NCBI GenBank assembly: GCA_938003985.1
Contig: CALKWZ010000012.1
Location: 27,271 to 91,270, forward strand
Direction: 5' to 3'
Length of the DNA stretch: 64,000 bases
Source of the DNA: an uncultured Verrucomicrobiota bacterium
GTDB lineage: Bacteria; Verrucomicrobiota; Kiritimatiellia; CAIQIC01; Lenti-01
The notes below the pieces were generated by a model, which saw only the letters and a program-made list of their open reading frames with translations, was not told the DNA's origin and ran no database searches. How positions within the stretch are numbered: position 1 is the first letter of the stretch; each line of letters starts with the position of its first letter. Made by a program: the position numbers and the translations under genes. Shown one piece after another: positions 52,306 to 59,923 of the stretch.

Positions 52306-53412
52306 ATGACGTTGAAGCATCTGCCCATCCGCTGGCTTCTGGCGACGGCCCTTCTGGGCGCCGGCGGGTGCGCCACCCCGGACCGGTTGGCCGCCGTGCC
52401 CTTGTCCCAGTCCGAAGTCGACCAATTCCTCGCCGGCGGACGGGATGCGCGCACCTACGGCATCACGATCTATCCCGGCGCTTCCGGCACGCGCTTCGAG
52501 TTCGCGAACCGGCCCCGTCCGGAACGGCGGACGCGCCTGGACTTTACCGGGCCGCGGTCCTCTTGGCGGCCCGTCGTGAAGGGCCAAAGCGCCATCACGG
52601 ATCCCTTCCCGATCCTGCTCGACACCTCGGCCCGGCAGTCCTGGGCGACCTTGGCGGCCGCCAAGGGCCTGGAATACCGGACGTTCGCGCCGCCGGAGGG
52701 CGAATACGCCGACCACGTCGCGGCGAGCATCCCCGGCTATGCCGGCGTGGGCAACAAGCTCATCTTCGACAAGCTGCACGTGGAAAGCCCCGTCTACTAT
52801 ATCGCGCCGGCCGAAGGCGGACTCGGCGCGCTGGCCCGCGCCGCGGAACGGCCGGACCTGCCCGCCGACCTCGCGGCCCAACGGAAAAAAACCGCCGGGA
52901 AACTGCCGCTGGTGCTGGGCAACGAGACGCTCCGCCATTTCGCCTACGTCCGATTCGATTTCCCGGCGCGCGCGGTCGAATTGTCCTCCACCCGCGCCTA
53001 CAAGCCGGCCGATGCCGCCGCCGTCGCCGCCAACCTGCCCATGCTCGATTGGCGCGGCCGGCCCGCCGTCCAGGCCGCGCTGGCCGGCGAACCGCTCCTG
53101 CTCGTGCTCGACACCGCGGGCGATTTCGACCTCGTCGTGCCCGGCGCCGCGCCGGCCGCCAACCGCGCCGAACTGGCGCTGGGCGCGCGCGCGACCGCCG
53201 CGGTGGACGTCGCCGCGGCCGCCGACGTCGGGCTGCCGGCGGAGTTTCCCGCGCGCCTCGGCCTCGGCGTGCTCGCCGAGTACGCCGTCGTCTTCGATTA
53301 CCAAAACCGCCGCGTCTGGTTCGAGAACCCGGCGGTGGCCGCCGCCGAAACGTCCGCGGCCGCCACGAACGAAATTTCGGAACCGATCCACTACAGAGGA
53401 GTACGCCCATGA
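52306..53412 (+). CDS. aspartic-protease-like lipoprotein
   Basis: 368-residue predicted lipoprotein. The signal peptide (IRWLLATALLGAGGC) has a clear lipobox. The body reads as two beta-rich halves, each with a hydrophobic-hydrophobic-Asp-Thr motif: FPILLDTSARQSWATL (about residue 104) and LLLVLDTAGDFDLVVP (about 268). A later strand (FARLGLGVLAEYAVVFDYQNRRVWFE type) is typical of pepsin-like or retropepsin-like folds. The second motif is DTA rather than DTG/DTS, so activity is uncertain. The stop overlaps the MFS gene start (ATGA). ATG 52306 follows AGGAG at a rather long distance. Confidence 0.6.
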   Translation: MTLKHLPIRWLLATALLGAGGCATPDRLAAVPLSQSEVDQFLAGGRDARTYGITIYPGASGTRFEFANRPRPERRTRLDFTGPRSSWRPVVKGQSAITDPFPILLDTSARQSWATLAAAKGLEYRTFAPPEGEYADHVAASIPGYAGVGNKLIFDKLHVESPVYYIAPAEGGLGALARAAERPDLPADLAAQRKKTAGKLPLVLGNETLRHFAYVRFDFPARAVELSSTRAYKPADAAAVAANLPMLDWRGRPAVQAALAGEPLLLVLDTAGDFDLVVPGAAPAANRAELALGARATAAVDVAAAADVGLPAEFPARLGLGVLAEYAVVFDYQNRRVWFENPAVAAAETSAAATNEISEPIHYRGVRP

Positions 53413-55094
53413 CCATCGCCCCCCAAGCCAAGTCGGAATGGAAAGATTCCCACGTCCATCCGCCCGGATTCCGCGCGCGCCGCGGCCTCAACTGGTTCAC
53501 CATCGGCCTGCTCTACGCCACGTTCTACATGTGCCGCTACAACTTCCGTTTCGCCGGCTCCGGCATGCGCGCGGAATTCGGCTGGGACGCCCAGCAGATC
53601 GCCGATCTGGCCGGCTGGTTCTCCCTCGCCTACGGCACCGGCCAGCTCGTCAACGGCTTGTTCAGCGACCGCATCGGCGGCCGGGCCACCATGCTGATCG
53701 GCGCCATCGGCACGATCGTCCTCAACCTGATCATCGGGTTCTCGCCGTTCACGTCGACCTTCTCCGTCTTCGCGATGCTTTGGATGATCAACGGCTACCT
53801 GCAGGCCTCCGGCGCCCCCGGCATGGTCAAGACCAACGCGGCCTGGTTCAATCGCGACGAACGCGGCGTCTTCGCCGGGATCTTCGGGTTCATGATCCAG
53901 TCCGGCCAGACGATGATCAGCCTGCTGGCGCCCGTCATCCTCAACGGGTTCACCTTCCTGGCCTTCGCGGTGGGTCCCGGCGAGTGGCGCATGCTCTTCA
54001 CCCTCCCGCCCATCGCCGTCGGCCTCGTTTCCATCTGGTTCTATTTCATCGCGGCGCCGACGCCGGACGATTCCGGCTATGAAAAGGCGATCCACGACGA
54101 CGTGGACAATTCCGCCGGCACCACCGTGCGCATCCGGGATTCCTTCAAGTTCGTCTTCTCGAATCCGCTGGTCTGGTTCTATGCGGTCGCCTACGCCTGC
54201 ACCGGCGCCGTCCGGCACGCCTCCGACCAGCTCGCGCCGCTCTACTTCGAGGACGTGCTGGGCTTCAACATGAAGACCAACATGCCGGAAATCGCCGTCG
54301 CCACGCTCGCGCTGATCCCCATGATCGCCGTCGCCGGCTCGGTCTTTTCCGGCTGGGTGTCGGATCGCTTCTTCCGCGGCCACCGCTACCCCGTCGCGAT
54401 GTTCCTCTACTACATGGAATCCGTCGTGATCGCCGTCGCCGCCGTCGTCATGGCCTACAAGTTCATCGGCCCGTCCGCCGGCGGAATCCTGCTCGGCTGC
54501 CTGTTCCTGCTGCTCATCGCCATCACGGCCAACAGCACGCATTCCATCGTCGGCGCCGCCGCCCCGATGGACATCGGCGGCAAGAAGATGGCCGGGTTCG
54601 CCGCGGGCGTCATCGACTCCTTCCAGTACTACGGCGCCGCCATCGGCCTGTTCGTCACCGGCCGCATGCTGCGGGTCTCCGACGGCGACTACACGTATTG
54701 GTTCGGCATCATGACCTGCTTCGCCTTCTTCGGCGGCTGCGCCATGCTGGCGCTGCTCTTCCGCCAGAAGGGCCGCACCGCGGCCTGCCGCGGCGTCATC
54801 GTCCTCATGCTCGCGCTGGTCGTCGCCGCCATCGGCCTCGGCGTGCCCAAGTACCGCGAGCAAAAGGCCGCCCACAAGATCAAGGTCGCCGCCGAAGCCG
54901 CCGCCCAGGCCGAGGCCGATGCCCAGGCGACCGCCGCGGCCGCCGAAGCCGAGGCCAAGGCCGCCGCCGAAGCCGCCCATAAGCGGATCGCCCCCGCCAT
55001 GGACGACGACACCTTCCAGAAAAAAGCCAAGCCGAAGGCGCCGAAGAAAAGCAAGAAGTCGAAGAAGCCCGCGGCCCAAGCCCCCGCCCAATAA
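53409..55094 (+). CDS. MFS transporter, organophosphate:Pi antiporter type
   Basis: 561-residue protein. About 12 transmembrane segments have the signature of the GlpT/UhpT (OPA) family, which exchanges sugar or glycerol phosphates for phosphate. Signatures are ATFYMCRYNFRFAGSG near the N-terminus, AYGTGQLVNGLFSDRIGGR, MLWMINGYLQASGAPG and KTNAAWFNRDERG. The C-terminal ~80 residues form a hydrophilic, Ala/Glu then Lys-rich tail not found in GlpT, with a predicted helix and KSKKSKK. Which phosphate ester is carried is unknown. ATG 53409 follows AGAGGAG; translation is coupled to the lipoprotein. Confidence 0.92.
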   Translation: MTIAPQAKSEWKDSHVHPPGFRARRGLNWFTIGLLYATFYMCRYNFRFAGSGMRAEFGWDAQQIADLAGWFSLAYGTGQLVNGLFSDRIGGRATMLIGAIGTIVLNLIIGFSPFTSTFSVFAMLWMINGYLQASGAPGMVKTNAAWFNRDERGVFAGIFGFMIQSGQTMISLLAPVILNGFTFLAFAVGPGEWRMLFTLPPIAVGLVSIWFYFIAAPTPDDSGYEKAIHDDVDNSAGTTVRIRDSFKFVFSNPLVWFYAVAYACTGAVRHASDQLAPLYFEDVLGFNMKTNMPEIAVATLALIPMIAVAGSVFSGWVSDRFFRGHRYPVAMFLYYMESVVIAVAAVVMAYKFIGPSAGGILLGCLFLLLIAITANSTHSIVGAAAPMDIGGKKMAGFAAGVIDSFQYYGAAIGLFVTGRMLRVSDGDYTYWFGIMTCFAFFGGCAMLALLFRQKGRTAACRGVIVLMLALVVAAIGLGVPKYREQKAAHKIKVAAEAAAQAEADAQATAAAAEAEAKAAAEAAHKRIAPAMDDDTFQKKAKPKAPKKSKKSKKPAAQAPAQ

Positions 55095-55106
55095 CGGAGT
55101 TCACCC

Positions 55107-55619
55107 ATGAGCAACGAACACGTCCCCGCGCCCGTCTCGCCGTTCCAGCGGATGCTGAAAAAGCTCTGCATCGACGTCGAAACCCTGTTCGAATGCCGCA
55201 GCACCCGCTTCGAGTTCGCCCAGGACGTCTTTTTCGCCGTCGCCCTGTTCTACGTCGTCCACGACGCCCAGACCAGTTGGCTCGTCGGCAAGCCCTGGCC
55301 GCTTTGGGCCCTCTCCTGGCTCCTCTTCGGCTGGACCGTCTTCTGGACGATCCTCCACGTCGTCCGCCGCTTCCACGACATGGGCCGCACCGGCGGCATG
55401 TTCTGGGCCGTCGCCATCCCCCTCTGGGCGGCCGGACGCGTGATCGACCTGTTCCATCTCGCCGAAAAAGACCATACGGCCTGGTGGGCCTGGGGCCTGC
55501 TGTTCCTGTTCTGCTCGTGGTCGTTCTGGCTGATCGCCCAGCTCTTTTTCCGCCCCGGCACGGATGGACCGAACGGCTACGACGGCCGCGATTTCTACCG
55601 GCAGGCGGAAATCCGGTAG
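55107..55619 (+). CDS. DUF805-family membrane protein
   Basis: 170-residue membrane protein with about four hydrophobic segments and DUF805 signatures: an aromatic first helix region (STRFEFAQDVFFAVALFYVV), RRFHDMGRTGGMFWA, and a C-terminal FFRPGTDGPNGYD. Function of DUF805 is unknown. It lies 12 bases after the MFS gene and is probably the last gene of this unit, as a perfect terminator follows. Confidence 0.9.
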   Translation: MSNEHVPAPVSPFQRMLKKLCIDVETLFECRSTRFEFAQDVFFAVALFYVVHDAQTSWLVGKPWPLWALSWLLFGWTVFWTILHVVRRFHDMGRTGGMFWAVAIPLWAAGRVIDLFHLAEKDHTAWWAWGLLFLFCSWSFWLIAQLFFRPGTDGPNGYDGRDFYRQAEIR

Positions 55620-55644
55620 CCCGCCGTCCCAGCGGAACACGAAG

Positions 55645-55672
55645 CGCCCCGCGGAAATCCGCGGGGCGTTTT
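55645..55672 (+). terminator. intrinsic terminator
   Basis: CGCCCCGCGG (55645-55654) pairs perfectly with CCGCGGGGCG (55659-55668) around a 4-base loop and is followed by TTTTG. It ends the unit whose last gene is the DUF805 protein, 26 bases after the stop. Confidence 0.9.
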
Positions 55673-55685
55673 GTTCAGGCCGCGC

Positions 55686-56753
55686 TCACGGCGCGGCCAG
55701 CAGCGCCGCGAATTCCTGCCGCACGGGCCGCTCCCGCAAGCGGCGGATGCGCGCCTGCTGGGAAGCGATCACTTCGCCCCGCAGCGCGGCGTCGGTCGTC
55801 AGCCGGTGCATCAGGCACGCCAGTTCCGCGGGGGCGGCCTCGTCGAACAACACGCCCGCGCCGTCCATGGCCTCCGGCACCCCGCCGACGTTGCGCGCCA
55901 GCACCGGCACCCCCTTGAACATGGCTTCGACCACCGGCAGGCAATAGCCCTCGTGGCGGCTGGTCGTGACGAACAGATCCGCCGCCTCGTAGCAGGCGAC
56001 CAGTCCCGCCGGCGACGCATAGCGCACGAAGCTCACGGCCATCAGGTCCAGTTCCGCCGCGAACATCCGCAACATCGCGAAATAGCGCGGGCAGGACCGC
56101 TCGGACCCCACCAGGATCAGCTCGCTGCGGCGCTCGAGGCGCTTGTGGTACCACGCGAAGGCTTCAATCAGCTCCTCCACGCACTTGTTCGGCGCCATGC
56201 GCCCGACGAACAGGATCTTCTTCGACGGCCCCGACCACCGCCCTTGCGCCGCCGGGTCCGGCGGCCCAGCGAACGCCCGGTCCGAAAACAGCAACGGGAA
56301 CACCCGCACGCCGCGGACGCCCAAGGCGGCGACTTCCGCCGCGTTGAAGGCCGAATCCGCCCAGACGGCATCCGCCGCTTGCGCCACCTCCGCCAATTCG
56401 ACCCGCGCCGCCGCTAGTTGCGCCGCCAGCGGCTCGTCGAACGCCCGGAAATAGTCCGCCGGCGTGACGTTGTGGTACACGACCACCTTGCGCGCCGGCG
56501 ATCGCCGGAACGCTTCCGTCGCCGGCGACTGGATCGAATAGTGGAAAATCAGCAGCTCGCCGGCGCCGGGCCGATAGTCCGCCAGCGGCCGCACCGCGCT
56601 CCGGCAGTCCGGCGCGATCCGTTCGGCCGGCACGTAGATTTCGGAAGCGACGCCCAGCTCGCGGCACAGGTCGCGCAGCGCGAGGGCTTCCAGCGAAATG
56701 GCGTCGCCCGCCGCGAAGCCCGCCGCGATCTGGTGGATCGCCGCGAATTTCAC
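55686..56753 (-). CDS. GT4-type glycosyltransferase
   Basis: 355-residue GT-B glycosyltransferase, group 1. ILFVGRMAPNKCVEELIEAF opens the C-terminal Rossmann domain (about 185-205). The nucleotide-sugar E-x7-E region is TTSRHEGYCLPVVEAMFKG (about 260-278), with the downstream VLARNVGGVPEAM. The enzyme probably transfers a sugar in envelope polysaccharide or LPS synthesis. Start is GTG 56753, overlapping the stop of the upstream gene (GTGA), which suggests a functional pairing with that coiled-coil protein. Confidence 0.9.
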   Translation of the reverse strand: MKFAAIHQIAAGFAAGDAISLEALALRDLCRELGVASEIYVPAERIAPDCRSAVRPLADYRPGAGELLIFHYSIQSPATEAFRRSPARKVVVYHNVTPADYFRAFDEPLAAQLAAARVELAEVAQAADAVWADSAFNAAEVAALGVRGVRVFPLLFSDRAFAGPPDPAAQGRWSGPSKKILFVGRMAPNKCVEELIEAFAWYHKRLERRSELILVGSERSCPRYFAMLRMFAAELDLMAVSFVRYASPAGLVACYEAADLFVTTSRHEGYCLPVVEAMFKGVPVLARNVGGVPEAMDGAGVLFDEAAPAELACLMHRLTTDAALRGEVIASQQARIRRLRERPVRQEFAALLAAP

Positions 56754-57193
56754 GAAACCGGGCCTCCGCGCTCCCGTTCCAGGTCCGCCAGCCGCCGTTT
56801 CACGTCCGCCAAGTCCCGTTCCAGCTCCTCGCGCTGGAATTCCAGCGCGTCGATCGCCAGCTCGTTCACCGCGTTTTGCTGGAACGCGATGCGGTCATGC
56901 TGGTAGCGAAGCAGTTTCCACAGGACGGTCTTCACGGCCCCCGCCACCCGGCCCGCCCACCCCGGACGGCGCGGAACGTCGTAGTCCGCGGTCCGGACGC
57001 CGTGCCGCAGGCGCAGCAGCTCGAGGTAGCGGCGCAAGTAATCCGCGCGGTCCGTCGCGGCCTTGAGAACGAGGGCCGAGTGTTCCGGCGCCAGCGCGCC
57101 GACGGCGCCGGACGCCTGCAAGCGCTCGGCGGCGGCGGCGATTTCCCGGCCGAGGTCCCCGCCCCGATCCTGGCCCGCGACGGACAGGTTCAT
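56750..57193 (-). CDS. coiled-coil protein, unknown function
   Basis: 147-residue protein with no recognised domain. The C-terminal half (about 105-147) is a charged heptad coiled coil (ELAIDALEFQREELERDLAD then VKRRLADLERERGG). The middle holds LRRYLELLRLRHGVRTADYD. The N-terminus is not secreted. Because it is directly coupled to a glycosyltransferase, it may be a chain-length or complex-organising factor, but that is speculation. Confidence 0.65.
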   Translation of the reverse strand: MNLSVAGQDRGGDLGREIAAAAERLQASGAVGALAPEHSALVLKAATDRADYLRRYLELLRLRHGVRTADYDVPRRPGWAGRVAGAVKTVLWKLLRYQHDRIAFQQNAVNELAIDALEFQREELERDLADVKRRLADLERERGGPVS

Positions 57194-57203
57194 GCGGGGC
57201 CGC

Positions 57204-58235
57204 TCAGCCCCCGATGGCCGCCAACCGGGCCTGCACGGCCTCGAGCTCGGATTCGGCTTCGCCGATCAGCTCCGCGAAGATGTCCTGCATGGGCTGGACC
57301 TTGTCGACCAACCCGACGCTCTGGCCGGCCATGCACGACCCGCGGTCCACGTCGCCGTCGACCGCCGCCTTGCGCAAGCCGCCCATCCAGAAGCTCTCCA
57401 CCTTGTACTGCGCTTCGGCGTGGCCGATCTTGTTCTCGTTCATCAATTGGAGCAGTTCGAGCTGCAGGCGGCCGAATTCCTCGGTGGACTTGTTCTTGAG
57501 CGCGCGCACGGCCACGATCGGCAGGCGCTTGTCGTATTCCGGCGTGCTCATCGCTTCGCGCGCGCGGGCCTTCACGAAGCGCGCCTTCAGGTTCGGGTGC
57601 GCCGTGCATTCCTCGCTCATCACGAAGCGCGTGCCCATCTGCACCCCGGCCGCCCCCATCAGCAGCAGGTGCGCGATCATCCGGCCCGTCGCGATGCCGC
57701 CGGCCACGAACGTCGGCACGCCCGGATTCTTGAACAGCACCTGCTGCAGCAAAATCATCAGCGACACGTGCCCGATGTGGCCGCCCGCTTCGCTGCCCTC
57801 CAAAATCAGCCCGTCCACGCCGAAGCGCACCATCTGCTCCGCGATGGAGTCCGTCGAGGCGAACGAAAGCACCTTCTTGCCCGCCGCCTTCATCTGGGCC
57901 ACGTCGTTCTTCTTCGGGAAATTGCCCGCGAAGATCACCGTCTTGGCCTTGGACGCCAGCACGGCTTCCTTGTGGGCCGGGAAATTCGGCGCGATCGTCA
58001 CCAGGTTGACCGCGAACGGCTTGTCGGTCTGGGCGGCGCACTTGTCGATTTCCGCCGCCAGCGCCTCGCCGGGCATGTTGCCGGCCGCCAGGCAGCCGAA
58101 GCCCCCCTGGTCGCTCACCGCCTTCACCAGCGTCGCGTCGCTGATCCAGGTCATGGCGCCGCACAGGATCGGATAACGGGTTCCGAGGAAATCGCGCCCT
58201 TGCTGCCACAAGCCGTCCAAACAGGTCGTTTTCAT
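57204..58235 (-). CDS. FMN-dependent nitronate monooxygenase / FabK-type enzyme
   Basis: 343-residue TIM-barrel flavoenzyme of the 2-nitropropane dioxygenase/enoyl-ACP reductase II group. FMN- and substrate-binding elements are GTRYPILCGAMTWISDATLV, SDQGGFGCLAAGNM, ILEGSEAGGHIGH and VAGGIATGRMIAHLLLMGAAG. The start at ATG 58235 follows AAGGAG at about 10 bases. The FabK and nitronate monooxygenase subfamilies cannot be told apart by eye; residues 260-343 extend the barrel. Separated from the idi/HMGR unit by 92 bases, so it likely has its own promoter. Confidence 0.85.
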   Translation of the reverse strand: MKTTCLDGLWQQGRDFLGTRYPILCGAMTWISDATLVKAVSDQGGFGCLAAGNMPGEALAAEIDKCAAQTDKPFAVNLVTIAPNFPAHKEAVLASKAKTVIFAGNFPKKNDVAQMKAAGKKVLSFASTDSIAEQMVRFGVDGLILEGSEAGGHIGHVSLMILLQQVLFKNPGVPTFVAGGIATGRMIAHLLLMGAAGVQMGTRFVMSEECTAHPNLKARFVKARAREAMSTPEYDKRLPIVAVRALKNKSTEEFGRLQLELLQLMNENKIGHAEAQYKVESFWMGGLRKAAVDGDVDRGSCMAGQSVGLVDKVQPMQDIFAELIGEAESELEAVQARLAAIGG

Positions 58236-58327
58236 TCGGTTTTCGCTCCTTTGGTCAGATCGATTGTCGGACGACTTTACACCGCCGCCCGCTCCGGATC
58301 GAACGTTTTTTCTGGAAATCCCCTGCG

Positions 58328-58846
58328 CTACAGAACGTTCCGCACCCGTTCCAGCGCCAGCTTGAACCACGGCGTGAAGGCTTCCGGCTGGGTCCGCACC
58401 TCGGCGTCGAGCGCCTTCGGCTCCACCCACCGCGTCGCGGCCACTTCCTCGGGATCCGGCGCGACCGGTCCGGTCCACGTGCCCGTGAAGACGTGGTCCA
58501 GTTCGTGTTCCGTCAGCCCTTCCGCGGCCGAGGTCGCCTTGTACTCGAACTGGAAGCGTTCCGTCAGCGGGCAATCGAAGCCGAGTTCCTCGCGCAGGCG
58601 CCGGTGCGCGGCGTCCGCGGTGGCCTCGCCCGGCCGCGGATGGCTGCAGCAGGCGTTCGTCCAGAGCCCGGGAAAGTGGTACTTGCCCGCCGCGCGCCGC
58701 TGCAACAGCCAGCGCCCCTGCGGATCGACGATGAACACCGAGAAGGCCCGGTGGCGGACGCCGCCGCGCTCGTGCGCGGCCAGCTTGCCCAGGACGCCGA
58801 TCTCGCGGTCGTCCGCGTCCACCAGGATGACCTGCTCCTCGGCCAC
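58328..58846 (-). CDS. idi: isopentenyl-diphosphate delta-isomerase, type 1
   Basis: 172-residue Nudix-fold IDI. It has the catalytic cysteine in GLWTNACCSHPRPGE (about 66) and glutamate in TEHELDHVFTG (about 113), plus HRAFSVFIVDPQGRWLLQRR, which supplies metal-binding His. It interconverts isopentenyl and dimethylallyl diphosphate in isoprenoid synthesis. The start is GTG 58846, sharing one base with the TAG stop of the HMG-CoA reductase gene, so both are coupled and point to the mevalonate route. Confidence 0.95.
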   Translation of the reverse strand: MAEEQVILVDADDREIGVLGKLAAHERGGVRHRAFSVFIVDPQGRWLLQRRAAGKYHFPGLWTNACCSHPRPGEATADAAHRRLREELGFDCPLTERFQFEYKATSAAEGLTEHELDHVFTGTWTGPVAPDPEEVAATRWVEPKALDAEVRTQPEAFTPWFKLALERVRNVL

Positions 58847-59889
58847 TACTTGCCGCGTTCCAGCCGCAGATGCGCGGCCATCAGTTCCCCCGGATTCGTC
58901 TGCGCCGCCAGCAGCGACAGTTCGCCGCAGAGCACCGTCGCCGCGCAGATCAGCGCCAGCCGCCGCGCGTTCGCGCCCGGCTCGCGCGCTTCCAGGCAGC
59001 CCAGTTCGCGCAGGTTCTCCTCCACGAACGGCAGCCCCTTTCCGTTGCCCACGGTCCCCACGATCAGGTTCGGCAGCGTCACCGAAAAGACCAGGTCCTC
59101 GCCCCGCACCTCGGCCAGGGTGAAACCCTGCGAGCCTTCCACGATATTCGCCGCGTCCTGCCCCGTGGCCAGGTAGAAGCCCAGCAGCATGTTCGCGAAG
59201 TGGGCGTTGGCGCTGCGCAGCCCGCCCGCCAGCGTCGTCCCGACCCAGTTCTTGCGCACGTTCAGCTCGGCGATCTTCTCCGGCGTCGTGTGCAGATAGC
59301 GTTCGACCAGCTTGCGCGGAATCGTCGCTTCCGCCACGACGGATTTGCCTCGGCCGCGGATGCCGTTCACCGCCGAAGGCTTCTTGTCGCAGCAATAATT
59401 GCCCGAAATCGACCCGTAGGCGCATTCCGGCCGCCGCTCCAGGATCCACGCCAGCAGCGCGTCCGCCGCGCGCGTCGCCATGTTGTGCCCCGCCGCGTCG
59501 CCGGTCGTGAATTCGAAGCGGACGTAGACCAAGTGGCCCACGACCTCGCAGTGGACGTCTTTCAGTTGCGCGAACCGGCTCGTGCCCGCGGCGACCTGCG
59601 CCAGGTCCGCGCGGCGCGCTTCCAGGAACGCGACCAGGTCCCGCGCGCCGGTCGCGTCCGGCGCGTCCACCAGCACCGACCGCGTCATGCGCTCGTCCAG
59701 CACCACGGCGCGGATGCCGCCCGCCTGCGCCGTCACCCGCGCGCCGCGCTCGACCGACGGCCACAGCGGCGATTCGTACGTCGCCAGCGGCACCAGGAAT
59801 TCGCCTTCCGCATCGGGACCGGCCAACCGGACGGGCCCCACTTTCCGCATCGGGACGGGCGCCGCGAGGATTTCGTGATTGGATTTCAT
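58846..59889 (-). CDS. hmgR: hydroxymethylglutaryl-CoA reductase
   Basis: 347-residue HMG-CoA reductase, the committed step of the mevalonate pathway. Catalytic residues are visible in order: Glu in LATYESPLWPS (about 38), Asp in TTGDAAGHNMAT (about 131), Lys in SGNYCCDKKPSAVNG (about 166), Asp in ATGQDAANIVEG (about 243), and a C-terminal His in MAAHLRLERG. The SGNYCCDKKPSAVN and AEATIP segments resemble class I (eukaryotic/archaeal-type) enzymes, though the chain is short and lacks a membrane domain. It is coupled to idi and follows a TPR lipoprotein by 34 bases. Confidence 0.93.
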   Translation of the reverse strand: MKSNHEILAAPVPMRKVGPVRLAGPDAEGEFLVPLATYESPLWPSVERGARVTAQAGGIRAVVLDERMTRSVLVDAPDATGARDLVAFLEARRADLAQVAAGTSRFAQLKDVHCEVVGHLVYVRFEFTTGDAAGHNMATRAADALLAWILERRPECAYGSISGNYCCDKKPSAVNGIRGRGKSVVAEATIPRKLVERYLHTTPEKIAELNVRKNWVGTTLAGGLRSANAHFANMLLGFYLATGQDAANIVEGSQGFTLAEVRGEDLVFSVTLPNLIVGTVGNGKGLPFVEENLRELGCLEAREPGANARRLALICAATVLCGELSLLAAQTNPGELMAAHLRLERGK

Positions 59890-59923
59890 GGCCGTGGCTC
59901 CTTGGCGTTGCCGGCGCGCGCTC

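Noticed and set aside
46014..53408. Long plus-strand open frame running into the MFS gene
   Set aside because: The upstream part is the antisense shadow of the nucleoside transporter and GH13 genes. The real MFS start is ATG 53409 after AGAGGAG.
58846..59764. Longer upstream start for IDI
   Set aside because: An in-frame extension overlaps the HMG-CoA reductase gene and has no homology; GTG 58846 gives the normal length.
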